Origin: Hortaea werneckii
Lineage: Eukaryota > Ascomycota > Dothideomycetes > Mycosphaerellales > Teratosphaeriaceae
Direction: 5' to 3'
NCBI GenBank assembly: GCA_037044905.1
Contig: JBAOKB010000170.1
Coordinates: 620,001-684,000, forward strand
Length of the DNA: 64,000 nucleotides
The notes beneath the pieces were generated by a model. The model searched no databases, was not told where the DNA came from, and was given only the letters and a program-made list of their open reading frames with translations. Positions 46,994 to 57,341 of this stretch are shown here, piece by piece. The position numbers and the translations under genes were made by a program. Each line of letters opens with the position of its first letter. Position 1 is the first letter of the stretch.

Positions 46994-49306
46994 ATGGCTG
47001 AGGTGCTATCCCCGCCTATGCAAACTTCCAGCACGATTCCCATGCTGCACTCTCGCCCTTCCTCCGCCGACGCCTTTCAAACATCCCCGCAACAGTATCA
47101 GCAGTCTCCGAGACTGGGACAAACGCCAAGGAGCATGTACAATGGGGCTACTAATACATCCTTCCGGGGCACCGCCGCCTCGCCTGCGCAGGCGTTCGCG
47201 TTTCAGTCGCCGCCGCACCCGCGCTCAGAGTCTCGGACATCATCAGCGCCGAATGGGGCAGTGAATGGTGATGTGAGACATTCGATGCACGGAGCCTCTG
47301 CTTCGACCTCCTCTTCAGAGACAGCCTCGGGTCCCTCGTCAAAGGATGATTCCGTGGTGGGTTCACGGTCGGGCTCGCTGATCAATATCAGCTCCACAGT
47401 CCCTGACTTATCCCTGACCTCTTTCGACACACCTGCGAAAGCATCTCCAGATCGGTATCGGCGGCCTGCTCAGAAGCGAGGCGATTCGAATACATCACTA
47501 AACCGACAGTCGGCACAACCTTCGGGCTCTGGAATGGGTGCCGTCAATCACCTCTATCAGCAACAATCACCTGTGCTGAGACAGACAAGTGTCGATGACA
47601 TGGCAGTGACCAAGAAGGAATCGGAATCTGCAAAGCGATACAGAAGACGGAGCTTAAACTACCTGGACGTGCAGAGTGTAGTCGCACCTCAGTCGATACA
47701 AAGACCCGCTTCGGGACATGGCCCAAGTGCAACCTCGACACCCACTACCATCCGGCCTGTGTCATTCCAGTCACAGACCTCTAGCGAGGATGGTGTACAG
47801 AGGAATGGATCACAAACATCACTTCAAAAGACAGAATCCGGCAAAGACAGCGTGCGATCACATGAGAATACCCGACCAGCAGCACAGAAGCCGGTTAGCA
47901 TCCCGCCCAGAGGCTCTTCGGACGCAAACAAGCGCCTTGCCGCTCCCTCGCCACTATCACGCTCCGCTGTGGATAACGACCAGTCATCTCCTGCCAAGCC
48001 GAAGACATACGCTGCCGCCGCTCAATCTAATGCGAGCTCGGCAAGCCCAGCAGCAGCACAGCTTGCCGCCGTCTCTGACAAAGACCTTAACAAGGGCATG
48101 AAGTCAAGGTTACGACGCGCTTTCTCCTTCGGCAGCGCTCAAGAACTGCGACGAGCGGCTGGCGAAAACCAGCATGCTGCTGCGGCCGCTGCCACCAATG
48201 CCACACAAACACGGGAGCAGCATCAGCAGCACATTGATGAGGAGCTGGATGCGGAACAATTGGAGATTGCAAGGAGACAAGAAGAAGCCGGAATTGGTGC
48301 AGGCATCTATTCCGGCCAGGGCGGCTTCTCTGGCTCTATGGATAACCTCTCCATCTCCTCCACCGCGTCATCCGCTTCAATGATGCTGCGGAAAATGGGC
48401 CGCGGGGTCAAGAAAGGCGGCAAGAGTATCAAAGGCATTTTCCGTCCGAAGTCGGTTATTGGTGTACCTGCTGCAGATGGCCCTGTCCAGGTCGGGTCTG
48501 GCTCTGCTACTGTCCAGCCTAGCGTAGGCCATGTCTCTATGGTTACCGTTGAGGCTGAGCGCCAGAAAGTCAACGTTAATGCTGATCCTACCGAGAGTAT
48601 CGGAGGGGAGACAGGGTTCCCTAAGCTAGAGCGTAACTCTGTGGACGCTGGGAGGAAGACTTCATCCTTTGATGCGAGGGGTTCCGGAGATGCCGGCTCG
48701 TCGGCGGACTCGAACCGTCGTAGTATCGTTGGGAGTGATAAAGATCGCGCCGAGGTACTGGCTGCTGTAAAGAAGGGGATTCTGAAACGCTCCGGGAGCG
48801 GCTCCCCCAATGGCTCACCAGGCGTTGGCGGCGTCCCGCAGCTTAGCGACAGTGCTGCTGGTGGTCTCCATCTACCGGGCACCCCCAAGGAAGGTACATC
48901 GGCATCATCGTCCCATCAACAGCAACAGCAACAGCAGATGCAGCAACGTCGCAGCGCCTCCTTCAACGATGCCGTCAAAGTTGGCGATTATTTCACCCAA
49001 CGAATGATCGCCCGCAGCGTTCCAGGCACGCCGAATGGAGCCGCGCGTTCCATCTCTTTCAGTCCTCGCATCCAATTCCACGATGTCTGGTCGAGCCAGG
49101 AATATGATCGGCGCGGAGATATTGCAACGTGCAATCGTTTGACGCCTATGTTGGCCCAGCAGATTAAGGAAGAGTTGAACACTTTCAAGATGGTATGCTT
49201 ATTTCCCGAACCCCTGCCCATCATGTGATTGAGGACAGCCAGTTAACAAAGCTCACAGGAAATGGAAGTTCATGAGATGAGCAAACCTCACACGCACTTC
49301 TTTTAG
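46994..49306 (+). CDS. Ser-rich scaffold with Bni4/Afr1-like C-terminus
   Basis: The exons are 46994-49192 and 49259-49306, giving 748 residues. Most of the protein is Ser/Pro/Gln-rich and disordered. Basic islands occur at GMKSRLRRAFSFGSAQELRR and MGRGVKKGGKSIKGIFRPKS. The last 60 residues are conserved in style: SISFSPRIQFHDVWSSQEYD, ATCNRLTPMLAQQIKEELN, then across the intron EMEVHEMSKPHTHFF. RIQF fits the RVxF docking motif for protein phosphatase 1. This C-terminal block resembles that of the yeast bud-neck scaffolds Bni4 and Afr1, which bring phosphatase Glc7 to septins; I judge this from memory of the family. The intron (GTATGC...CAG) is needed to reach the terminal FF. The upstream frame from 46910 lacks an ATG. 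Confidence 0.72.
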
Positions 49307-49767
49307 GCGGGTGCTTGGGTCTGAACATAGAATTTAAATCAGGTGGAATCCGTATTTTATTTCCCACCATCCACTCAGCCGCCCAACCGCCCTTCGCAGA
49401 AAGAAAGTATGCCCCCACGGCGGCAATGTATCGGATTTTGCCTGACCATTCCGTCGAGAGACCTCACCTGTCGCACTCTCGAACCGAACCTGACTACTAC
49501 GACGACCATGACAGGCAAAGCAAAGCTCAGGATGGATGATTTAGTCAACAATAGTACCGGCAGCAACAACAGCAGCAGTAGTAGCAGCAGCGTACAACCC
49601 GCAGGATAACACCCACTTTGTGTTTTACTCCCCACTTCCTTTCTTGACTTGCAGTTTGGCGTTGGATGGGCGCATAGAAACGGGGCCGGGCTGGGCGGGC
49701 TGGGTAAAGGAGTCTGGGCACAGCAGCAAAGCATTGTTCTTTTCATTTTCCCTCTATTGGGCGGGGT

Positions 49768-49828
<61 letters not shown>

Positions 49829-50320
49829 GAGACAAGGGTGGATGAGCAGGCTGTCTTTCATTGGCACTTCTTGTTGTAACCATTTTTTTCTCTATGTGTT
49901 CTGCCTTCTCTGGCTGGGAAGGATTGAGATAGGAAAGGAGAGGCATGGCAAAGCGGGAAGGCATGGGAAAGATACACTCTTTTTACTTTTTTCTCTGCCA
50001 AAAATGAAACTAGGCATTACCTCCACTACTACTCACCACTACCAAACCGCAAGCTACAATGCATCTGTTCTCGGGCTAAGTTGTGTCACTCTTGCACCGC
50101 TCCTTTTCTTTTTCATCCTGTAGTTTTAAGAACATAATCGCAAAATAGATGGGACATTTTTACCCAGGTGCCTAATAAAAGAGGGGGCAAAATGGGGGCC
50201 ACACGGTGCGAGAAAGAGATTAGAAGCGTATTCAAATTGGTCATGTAGTAGTCTCAATCACCCAACGCCGCGCTTGAAAAAAATCATGACTCCAAATAGC
50301 GAAAGTAAGAACCTCCAATA
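49307..50320. other. Convergent intergenic, 1 kb, with long G tract
   Basis: This lies between the 3' ends of the Bni4-like gene and the HSBP1-like gene. It contains an AGC-rich patch near 49561-49590 and the 58-nt G tract at 49768. No gene is seen. Confidence 0.55.
49768..49825. repeat. Poly-G tract, 58 nt
   Basis: Fifty-eight consecutive G residues, preceded by GCGGGGT. The true length in the genome is uncertain because such runs are hard to read. It could fold as a G-quadruplex. Gly-rich and Pro-rich open frames across it are artefacts. Confidence 0.9.
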
Positions 50321-50872
50321 TCACTTGCTCTCTCCCTCGTTCGCTGGCGGTGGCGCGTTGCTAGCCTGGATCGTCGCTTCCAGGTTATCTAGCCGGCGAG
50401 ACATTTCGTCCACTGTTGGTTCTCCGATCGCATCAGCATTCAGGTCTTTCTGTTGATTGTTGCAAACCCCCCTTTCTTCCTTAAAAGAAAGGCAAGAAGG
50501 AAGGGTTTAGAAGATGGTGGTAGGGGATGGGGGGGGGGGGGGGGGGGGGGGGGGGGGAAGGGGAGGGGAGTCGCACATTTCCCTACCAGCTCCGTAGATA
50601 CGTTGCTGAATTTGGTTTGGAGCTGCGCGAGGAGGTCGTCGACTACGGTTACTAGTTCTGACGGGGCGGTTCCGGAGGGCTGTTTGGGGAATGTTAGTTA
50701 TGATATTTTCGTTTCACATCGTTTTTAGACCGCGTGTTTTTTTTTTTTTTTTTTTTTTCATTTCAAAGCTGCGGTAGAGACGAGATCGAAGGCCGACGGG
50801 TAGACTGACTTCCTCTTCGTTCACATTCAAGCGGTTGACCTGTGCTGAGAGGGTCGTATCGTCGGATGCCAT
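50321..50872 (-). CDS. HSBP1-like heat shock factor-binding protein, three exons
   Basis: The exons are 50872-50810, 50679-50587 and 50449-50321, giving 94 residues. The donors are GTCAGT and GTAGGG. The acceptors are CAG, the first preceded by AACTAAC; all junctions are phase 0. Exon 2 reads SELVTVVDDLLAQLQTKFSN and exon 3 VDEMSRRLDNLEATI. Together these are the signature of HSBP1, the small coiled-coil protein that binds the trimerisation region of heat shock factor in animals and also occurs in fungi. A 12-residue insert sits between the two blocks. The N-terminal 21 residues are acidic and variable. Intron 1 carries a 22-nt T tract and intron 2 a 29-nt G tract (plus strand). The gene is divergent from EBP2. 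Confidence 0.8.
50529..50557. repeat. Poly-G tract, 29 nt, inside an intron
   Basis: Twenty-nine G on the plus strand, i.e. poly-C in the sense strand of intron 2 of the HSBP1-like gene. Confidence 0.9.
50737..50758. repeat. Poly-T tract, 22 nt, inside an intron
   Basis: Twenty-two T on the plus strand within intron 1 of the HSBP1-like gene (poly-A in its sense strand). Confidence 0.9.
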
Positions 50873-51194
50873 CTTGCCGGTTTTTATCAAGTTTAGGCGC
50901 GTATTATTAATCTGGGTTGATACGGCAAGAGGTTTGAGTGTAAATCAAGTAGCTTGTGATCCAGTTATCTAATTCCAATGCGTGCAACCGGGATACAGAA
51001 CGCATCCCATGCGGCAAATGACCGGACAAGAAGTCGCAAGGGAGCACCGGGAACCTGCCACGTGATAGCGGATCTCCTTCCGCGTCGCGAAATCTTGGCG
51101 GAAATTTCCTGGGACCTCCAAAGCTTCAAGCTTCCTACTTTTGTCGTGAGACGGATATCAGACGTAAGAGAAGCGCATTACAGATCGCGTAAAG
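50873..51194. promoter_or_regulatory. Shared promoter of HSBP1-like gene and EBP2
   Basis: These 322 bp lie between divergent start codons. The region contains a CACGTG E-box at 51059-51064, about 130 bp before EBP2, and an AAGCTTCAAGCTT inverted motif near 51122. Transcription factors using these sites are not known from the sequence. Confidence 0.45.
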
Positions 51195-52524
51195 ATGGCG
51201 AAGGACGCGACGTTGAAGGCGGCTTTGCGTCGTCACAAGGGTGTCGATGTGCAGAAGGAAAAGCAGAAGAAGCATCAAAAGCAAGCAGAGAAGCAGCGCA
51301 AGCAGAAAAGATCGAGCGAGGTCGATGTCAATGCGCTGGAGGATGCTGTCGCCGGCGAAGAAGAAGATGAGGAGGCAGAGGATCTAGACGATCCCTCAGA
51401 GGAAGAGTCCGCTGCCGGAGGCGCGCAACTTATAGAGAAGGCAAACGGAGAGACGGGCGGCTGGGAGACTGACGAGAGCGAGGACGCAGAAGATGACGAG
51501 GGCGGCATCAACTTGGAGACGTTCGACGACGAGTCGGAGTCTGATTCGGAAGACGACGAGACGTTTTACACGGCTGCGGGAGGCTCACCGGAGAAGAAGC
51601 CGCACCCAAGAGCTGCGCCTGCTGAGGGTGAAGAGGACGAGGACATTCCACTTTCCGACATTGAGTCCCTGGCTTCGGACGAAAAGGGCGATGTGATACC
51701 ACACCAACGTCTCACGATCAACAATACCGCTGCCCTCGGTCGCTCGCTCAAATCCATTGCCCTTCCATCCAGCTTGCCCTTTGCTGCGGTCCAATCCATT
51801 ACATCTGCGGAGCCTGTCCAAATCGCTGATATTGATGACGACTTGAACCGTGAACTTGCGTTTTACCGCCAATCACTGGACGCTGTCAAAGAAGCTCGCG
51901 CGAAGCTGAAGAAGGAGGGCGTACCCTTCACCAGACCGGCTGATTACTTCGCGGAGATGGTGAAGAGCGAAGAACAGATGGGCAAGGTGCGCTCCAAGCA
52001 GGTTGACGAGGCCGCACGGAAGAAGGCCAGTGCGGATGCTAGACGCCAGAGAGATCTCAAGAAGTTCGGCAAGGCGGTGCAAGTCGCGAAGCTACAGGAG
52101 AGAGATAAGGCGAAGAGGGACACCCTTGATAAGATCAACGCATTGAAGAGAAGTATGTTACGCCTAATTGAACCAATTACAAACCGTTGCATTGCTAACA
52201 TGTATCCCAGAACGTCAATCGGGCAACGACGCACTCACAGCCAATGAGGACGATCTCTTCGACGTCGCTTTGGACGACGCTGCCGGCAACTCTTCTTCCA
52301 AGAAGGGAGACAAGCGATCTTCGGGTGACGGTGCCGGTCCCAACAGGAAACGCCAGAAGAAGGATGAGCGATTCGGCTATGGCGGCAAGAAGAAGTACTC
52401 CAAGAGCAACGATGCGAAGTCCGCGGGTGACATGAGCGGGTACTCCACCAAGAGAATGAAGGCTGGGCCGAAGAAAGGCGGCAAGCCGCAGAGGCCTGGC
52501 AAGAGCCGGAGGGCTAAGACTTAA
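51195..52524 (+). CDS. EBP2: rRNA-processing protein EBP2
   Basis: The exons are 51195-52152 and 52211-52524, giving 423 residues. The intron has donor GTATGT and acceptor CAG. After a basic N-terminus and a long acidic region (about residues 45-165), the conserved Ebp2 domain starts at DIDDDLNRELAFYRQSLDAV. It continues with GVPFTRPADYFAEMVKSEEQM and RRQRDLKKFGKAVQVAKLQE, the hallmark blocks of the family. The C-terminus is Lys/Gly-rich with bipartite nuclear and nucleolar signals (RKRQKKDERFGYGGKKKY). Ebp2 is a nucleolar assembly factor for the 60S subunit, needed for 27S pre-rRNA processing. Length and layout are typical. Acidic and basic low-complexity regions account for the overlapping open frames on the other strand. 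Confidence 0.95.
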
Positions 52525-53035
52525 GGCTTTTAAGACACTGTGGCGAGCACGGGTCCATCTTGCCAAAGAATGTGTGAGGCCCTTGTACACACAAGGATTG
52601 TTGGTTGTAATATTATTGCTGCTGCTGCGTTCTAGCGACGTTTCTTGTATCGGAGAAAGGTTGCATTTGTATCGGAAGTAGGGTTGTCTGATGGAGCTAG
52701 CTCTTGTTTCACAATCAGGTCCCTGCATAGAGCTGGTTCTTATCGAGGTGAGGAGGAAGGTGCGAAGGGCTACGAGGCGATTGAAGCCCGCGTCACGCGC
52801 GCGATGGCAGCCTGCCAGCAGGCGCGCACTTGCCAAACACAGTCTTCTTTTGTTCTCGCCAGGTCTTTTCTTCTTCGCGAATCTTGCTCTCGAAACAGAA
52901 CCTTCAAGCCTTTTTTAAAGGACCTTCTGTCCATCGGTTGACACTCTCGTCTCTCGTTGCCAGTTCCAGTGGCATCGCTTCCGCACAGCATCGATCTCTC
53001 TCAAGACAACAGCGACTCTGCTCACCATCAACACC
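52525..53035. other. Intergenic, 511 bp
   Basis: This lies between EBP2 and the MYND gene, both on the plus strand. It is pyrimidine-rich close to the MYND start. Nothing else is seen. Confidence 0.55.
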
Positions 53036-53894
53036 ATGGGTGCCTGGGGATTTGGCCTGTTTCAGTCGGATTGGGATCTTGACCTGATCGGAGATCTGGA
53101 CTCTGAACTCGGTCTCTATGAGCTCGCTAGAAAAGCCTCAGCAGCAGCAGCAGCCGCCTCCAGTTCTGAGGAAAGCCAGAAAGAGAACCAGCACCCCACC
53201 TATGCCGAAGAGCATGACGACACTGAGGATGATCTTGTGGGCTATTCTGTCTTCGCCAATCACTGCTATCCCGAAGAAGCCATCGATACGGTGAAGAAGC
53301 TCCTCGAGAGCGGCAAATTGGCCGAGCTCGTTGCGAAATACGAGGAAAAGATGCAAACACGTGATGAGAACACTTTCTTGGATCCACCGTAAGTCTTCGA
53401 TAAAACCAGAATGCCACAAACCACGGACTGATGATATTCACAGCGAATACAAGCTCTGCCTTCTCGGCGCCTGTGCCATGACTCACGGCTGTCACCTCGC
53501 ACCTTCCTTTATCAACCTTCTGAAGCGCATCTACCCTGCAAGCCTACGCATGCCCGACAAGAACATGCAGATGACGAAGGCTCTGTATGGTCCCAATGGC
53601 TACATCAACGGCGTGGCATATGACTTCGGTAGCAAGGGCTTGGTTGAAACGGCGAACAGCGGCGATTCGCCCGAAGAAGACCTCGACAGGAATCTAATAT
53701 TCGGACGTCCTCGCTCGCCTTCCTACCCTGAGCCCCAGTATCCGGACCATGTCTGTGGTGCCTGCGGCAAGGACGAGAATGCTGGAATGGGTCCACTGAT
53801 GAAATGCGCATGCTGCAAGAACCGGGTGTATTGTAGCAAGGAGTGCCAGAAGTACCACTGGAAGTGGCACAAAGCGGTCTGCAAGCCTGCGTAG
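53036..53894 (+). CDS. MYND zinc-finger protein
   Basis: The exons are 53036-53388 and 53444-53894, giving 267 residues. The intron is 55 nt (GTAAGT...CAG). The N-terminus MGAWGFGLFQSDWDLDLIGD is a motif shared by a group of small fungal proteins. An Ala run (about residues 35-41) follows. The C-terminus is a full MYND finger, residues 222-264, with the pairs CGAC, CACC, YCSKEC and the HWKWHKAVC end, so all zinc ligands are present. MYND fingers bind proline-rich partners. No SET or other catalytic domain is present, so this is a likely adaptor. The cellular role is unknown. Confidence 0.88.
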
Positions 53895-54566
53895 ATGGGC
53901 GATCAGGAAGATGCAATGGCGTTTAAGATTGCTGGAGGAGGCGAATGGCCAGTCGGCGATGGTTGAAGCGATGCTTGCTGTAAGCTCGCCACGACGGTTG
54001 CTGGGCAAGAATGATGTGCTTTGCTGGCTGCTCGAGACGGTCCAATCGGGAAGGGTTGATAGCTCATGAAGATTCTCAATCGCGATTCTGATTTGCTGTA
54101 CTATTTGCAGCTTGTGAAGCATTGTATTTTCTTTTTCTTTTTCTTTTTCTTTTCTTTCTCGAGAAATAATCTTGATGCGACTTGAAACAGCGGAATGTTG
54201 TGCATGCGCCTACCTAGGTATGCTTGTGTGCACTCATATCGACTGCATCATTTTCCCTCAAACTCTCGAAAATTGCCTTCGGCTCATATCTGAATTCATA
54301 CCAATCTTGACTCGGATATTATTGAAATCGCAGTCCTTGGATCTTTAGACGACTTATTGTGCACCTATTCTAAGGGAGAGGTAGACTTAATAGACTAAGA
54401 TAGGCTAAATGTCAAAGTATGCCCAAATTATGACGCAGTGTTCTCCGTGAAAGTGACCTTCAGAAGCATCCTCCGATGTGATCCCGACCACCCCCGAACA
54501 ACACACTCGATTGCGGTCTTTACTATCACCTTTACATCGCCCGGTTCGACGACCGATGGTGTGAAA
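53895..54566. other. Intergenic, 672 bp, with CT-rich tract
   Basis: This lies between the MYND gene and MGM1. It contains a TTTCTTTTTC-type tract near 54128-54160 and TACCTAGGTA at 54211-54220. Confidence 0.55.
54211..54220. promoter_or_regulatory. TACCTAGGTA palindrome, copy 4
   Basis: An exact copy of the recurrent palindrome, about 350 bp upstream of the MGM1 start. Confidence 0.4.
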
Positions 54567-57341
54567 ATGATATCGAGGCTGCCGTCCTCACGGCTCGCCT
54601 CCGTCGCGAGCCGAGCGCGACCTTCACAAAATGTCACCCGCCGACTCGCTTCACCCCGTTCTCTTTCTTCAGCAACACTATGGAGATCACCGACCACGCC
54701 TCGCAGCGGATGGACGCAGCGGCGGACTTACAACCTGCCTGCTGTCCGCCATGCTTCCTTCACCCGCGTCATTCCCAGGCTGGCCATGAAGCTGGTGCGA
54801 GTCCCGGCGATGCTTGGGGCAGGATTGATAGGAGGCGCGGCTTACCTGCAGTATCAAGCTGTGCAGGCCGGAACATATGCGATAGATATCCTCGGACGAG
54901 CTAAGAATGCGGCAGTGGGAAGCGCGACAGGGGTGTTGGAAGGTGCTGGGGATATCTTTGCGCAAATGGGAAGAGGATGGGATAAGACGAGGGACGATGT
55001 GAGGGGCGTAGAGATGCCGCAGTGGATGCGAGATATTTACGAAGGGCGAGCTGAAAGCGGAGGCGGTGAGGGTGGAGGTGGTGGCCCGAATGAGCCGAAG
55101 CAGGCTGGAGTTGGTGCTGCCGGGGCAGGCGCAGCGACAGTAGGAGCCTTCGCGCTCGATGCTGAGGGCGAGGAGGATGATAGGCCGGCGGACGCAGCGG
55201 CAAGAGATGACCAGATGATGATGTTGACAAGAAAGATGATTGAGATACGGTCACTACTCCAGACAATAGGGCAGTCGGAAACGCTCACACTGCCTTCTAT
55301 CGTGGTGGTAGGGTCTCAGTCTTCCGGCAAGAGCTCTGTACTGGAGGCGATTGTCGGACACGAGTTCTTACCAAAAGGATCCAACATGGTCACGCGGCGC
55401 CCTATTGAGCTTACCCTGGTCAACACACCGAAAGCTCACGCAGAATACGGCGAGTTCCCAGCACTAGGCCTTGGCAAGATTACGGATTTTACCCAAGTGC
55501 AAAAGACCCTCACGGATCTCAATCTGGCTGTTCCGGAGAAAGACTGCATCTCAGATGACCCGATCCAACTTAGGATTCATTCGCCCAACGTGCCGGATCT
55601 GAGTTTAATCGATTTGCCTGGCTACATCCAGGTCGAAGCATTCGACCAGCCAACCGAGCTGAAGACGAAGATTCAGGAGCTGTGCGATAAATACATACAG
55701 GCGCCAAACGTCATCTTGGCCATTTCAGCTGCAGATGTCGATCTCGCCAACTCTACTGCGCTGCGTGCTTCTCGACGAGTGGATCCAAGGGGTGAGCGGA
55801 CAATAGGTGTAGTCACAAAGATGGATCTCGTAGATCCTATCCGTGGTGCCCAGATCCTCAACGATCGAAACTACCCTCTGAGGCTCGGTTATGTTGGCGT
55901 AGTATGCAGAATTCCGCAGGAGTCAAGGTCACTGTTCAGTCGCGGCTCTGCAAACATCATGAGCGCAATCACGAAGAACGAGACTGCATACTTTGGCTCG
56001 CATCCGGATGCTTTTGGACCTGGCAGCAATGTTACAGTCGGCACGCCTAGCTTAAGGAAGAAGCTCATTCACGTCCTTGAGGCTACCATGTCCGCATCCT
56101 TGGCCACGACAAGCGAGGCTGTTCAGCACGAGCTTGCAGAGGCATCTTATGAGTTCAAGGTGCAGTACAATGAAAGACCTTTGAGCGCCGAGAGCTATCT
56201 TGCGGAGAGTCTTGATGCGTTTAAACATGGCTTCAAAGGATTTTCAGACCAGTTTGGGCGCAAGGAGGTCAGGGAAATTGTGAAACGCGAGCTTGATCAA
56301 CAGGTGCTCAATTTGCTTGCTCAGCGATACTGGAACAAGCCGGTCGAGAATCTGCAGCCGAAGGATCAGATGGAAAGCGCACAAGACTCGCTAGAAAATC
56401 TGCCCAAAGCAGACCCCGAAAATCCGCTCTGGCATCTGAAGCTGGATGCCAGCACCTCCACACTGACCAAGCTCGGCATAGGCCGTCTCGCCACTAGCAT
56501 CGCTGCACAATCATTGCAAGAGAGCGTGCAGGATCTTATTAAGACCTCAACATTCTCCTCTCACCCTTTTGCTGTCCAAGCCATCACTCAGGCATCTGAA
56601 AATATCCTTCGCGAGCTCAGCTACGATACCTCTGATGAGCTTGAGATCTGCGTCAAGCCTTACAAATACCGTGTCGAAGTGTCGAACGAAGAATGGAAGC
56701 GTGGTCGCGATAACATTGCCGAAGTCCTCAAGCACGAGCTCAATGACTGCGAGAATGCCCACAAGGCCCTTGAGGAAGTCATCGGAGGCAGACGGAGAAC
56801 GAAGGACGTCATGTCTTTCATTGATCGCGTCCGCAACGGTGAAGTGGTGCTGGAAGGTGACGGTGTTGGCGGCGCCGGTGGCTTCAGCGCTGCCCTTCTC
56901 CAGAAGGGACGTGAAGCTCTTTTCCTCCGCGACCGTGCCAACATTATCCGCATGCGCCTCGCGGCCGTGAAGAGTCGCCAGTGCGCTAACCCGGCGAACA
57001 AGTACTACTGTCCCGAAGTCTTCCTCGATGCCGTCGCTGACAAGTTGACTTCGACCGCCGACCTGTTCCTCGACGCTGAGCTTCTTTCGAAATTCTACTT
57101 CCAGTTCCCACGGGTACTGGAACGACACTTCAGGCAGCTGGACGATAGCACGCTGGAGCGCTTTGCTCGCGAGGATCCGAAGATCAGACGGCATCTCGAT
57201 GTCGTGCGGAGGAAGGAGTTGCTGGAGCATGTGCTGAAGGAGATGGAGTCGCTGAGGCAGTTGGAGGCACGAGAGAAGAGGAGCTCTTCGAGAGGCGGCC
57301 AGGACGACGAGCCGCGGAAGAGGAAGGGTTGGTTGTTCTGA
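54567..57341 (+). CDS. MGM1: Mitochondrial dynamin-like GTPase Mgm1
   Basis: One exon, 924 residues from the ATG at 54567. The open frame extends further upstream only through a non-ATG codon. The first 75 residues are Arg/Ser-rich without acids, a mitochondrial presequence. A hydrophobic segment at about 81-95 (AMLGAGLIGGAAYLQ) is the inner-membrane anchor, with the rhomboid-cleavage region downstream. The dynamin GTPase has G1 GSQSSGKS (249-256), switch TRRP (276-279), DLPG (349-352) and TKMD (417-420), all intact. The middle and effector regions continue to a Lys/Arg-rich end, RKRKGWLF. A Gly-rich linker of about 60 residues precedes the GTPase. Mgm1 (OPA1 in animals) fuses the inner mitochondrial membrane and shapes cristae. 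Confidence 0.97.
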   Translation: MISRLPSSRLASVASRARPSQNVTRRLASPRSLSSATLWRSPTTPRSGWTQRRTYNLPAVRHASFTRVIPRLAMKLVRVPAMLGAGLIGGAAYLQYQAVQAGTYAIDILGRAKNAAVGSATGVLEGAGDIFAQMGRGWDKTRDDVRGVEMPQWMRDIYEGRAESGGGEGGGGGPNEPKQAGVGAAGAGAATVGAFALDAEGEEDDRPADAAARDDQMMMLTRKMIEIRSLLQTIGQSETLTLPSIVVVGSQSSGKSSVLEAIVGHEFLPKGSNMVTRRPIELTLVNTPKAHAEYGEFPALGLGKITDFTQVQKTLTDLNLAVPEKDCISDDPIQLRIHSPNVPDLSLIDLPGYIQVEAFDQPTELKTKIQELCDKYIQAPNVILAISAADVDLANSTALRASRRVDPRGERTIGVVTKMDLVDPIRGAQILNDRNYPLRLGYVGVVCRIPQESRSLFSRGSANIMSAITKNETAYFGSHPDAFGPGSNVTVGTPSLRKKLIHVLEATMSASLATTSEAVQHELAEASYEFKVQYNERPLSAESYLAESLDAFKHGFKGFSDQFGRKEVREIVKRELDQQVLNLLAQRYWNKPVENLQPKDQMESAQDSLENLPKADPENPLWHLKLDASTSTLTKLGIGRLATSIAAQSLQESVQDLIKTSTFSSHPFAVQAITQASENILRELSYDTSDELEICVKPYKYRVEVSNEEWKRGRDNIAEVLKHELNDCENAHKALEEVIGGRRRTKDVMSFIDRVRNGEVVLEGDGVGGAGGFSAALLQKGREALFLRDRANIIRMRLAAVKSRQCANPANKYYCPEVFLDAVADKLTSTADLFLDAELLSKFYFQFPRVLERHFRQLDDSTLERFAREDPKIRRHLDVVRRKELLEHVLKEMESLRQLEAREKRSSSRGGQDDEPRKRKGWLF

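Noticed and set aside
49620..50123. Open frames with poly-Gly and, on the other strand, poly-Pro
   Set aside because: These are artefacts of the 58-nt G tract, with no conserved flanks.
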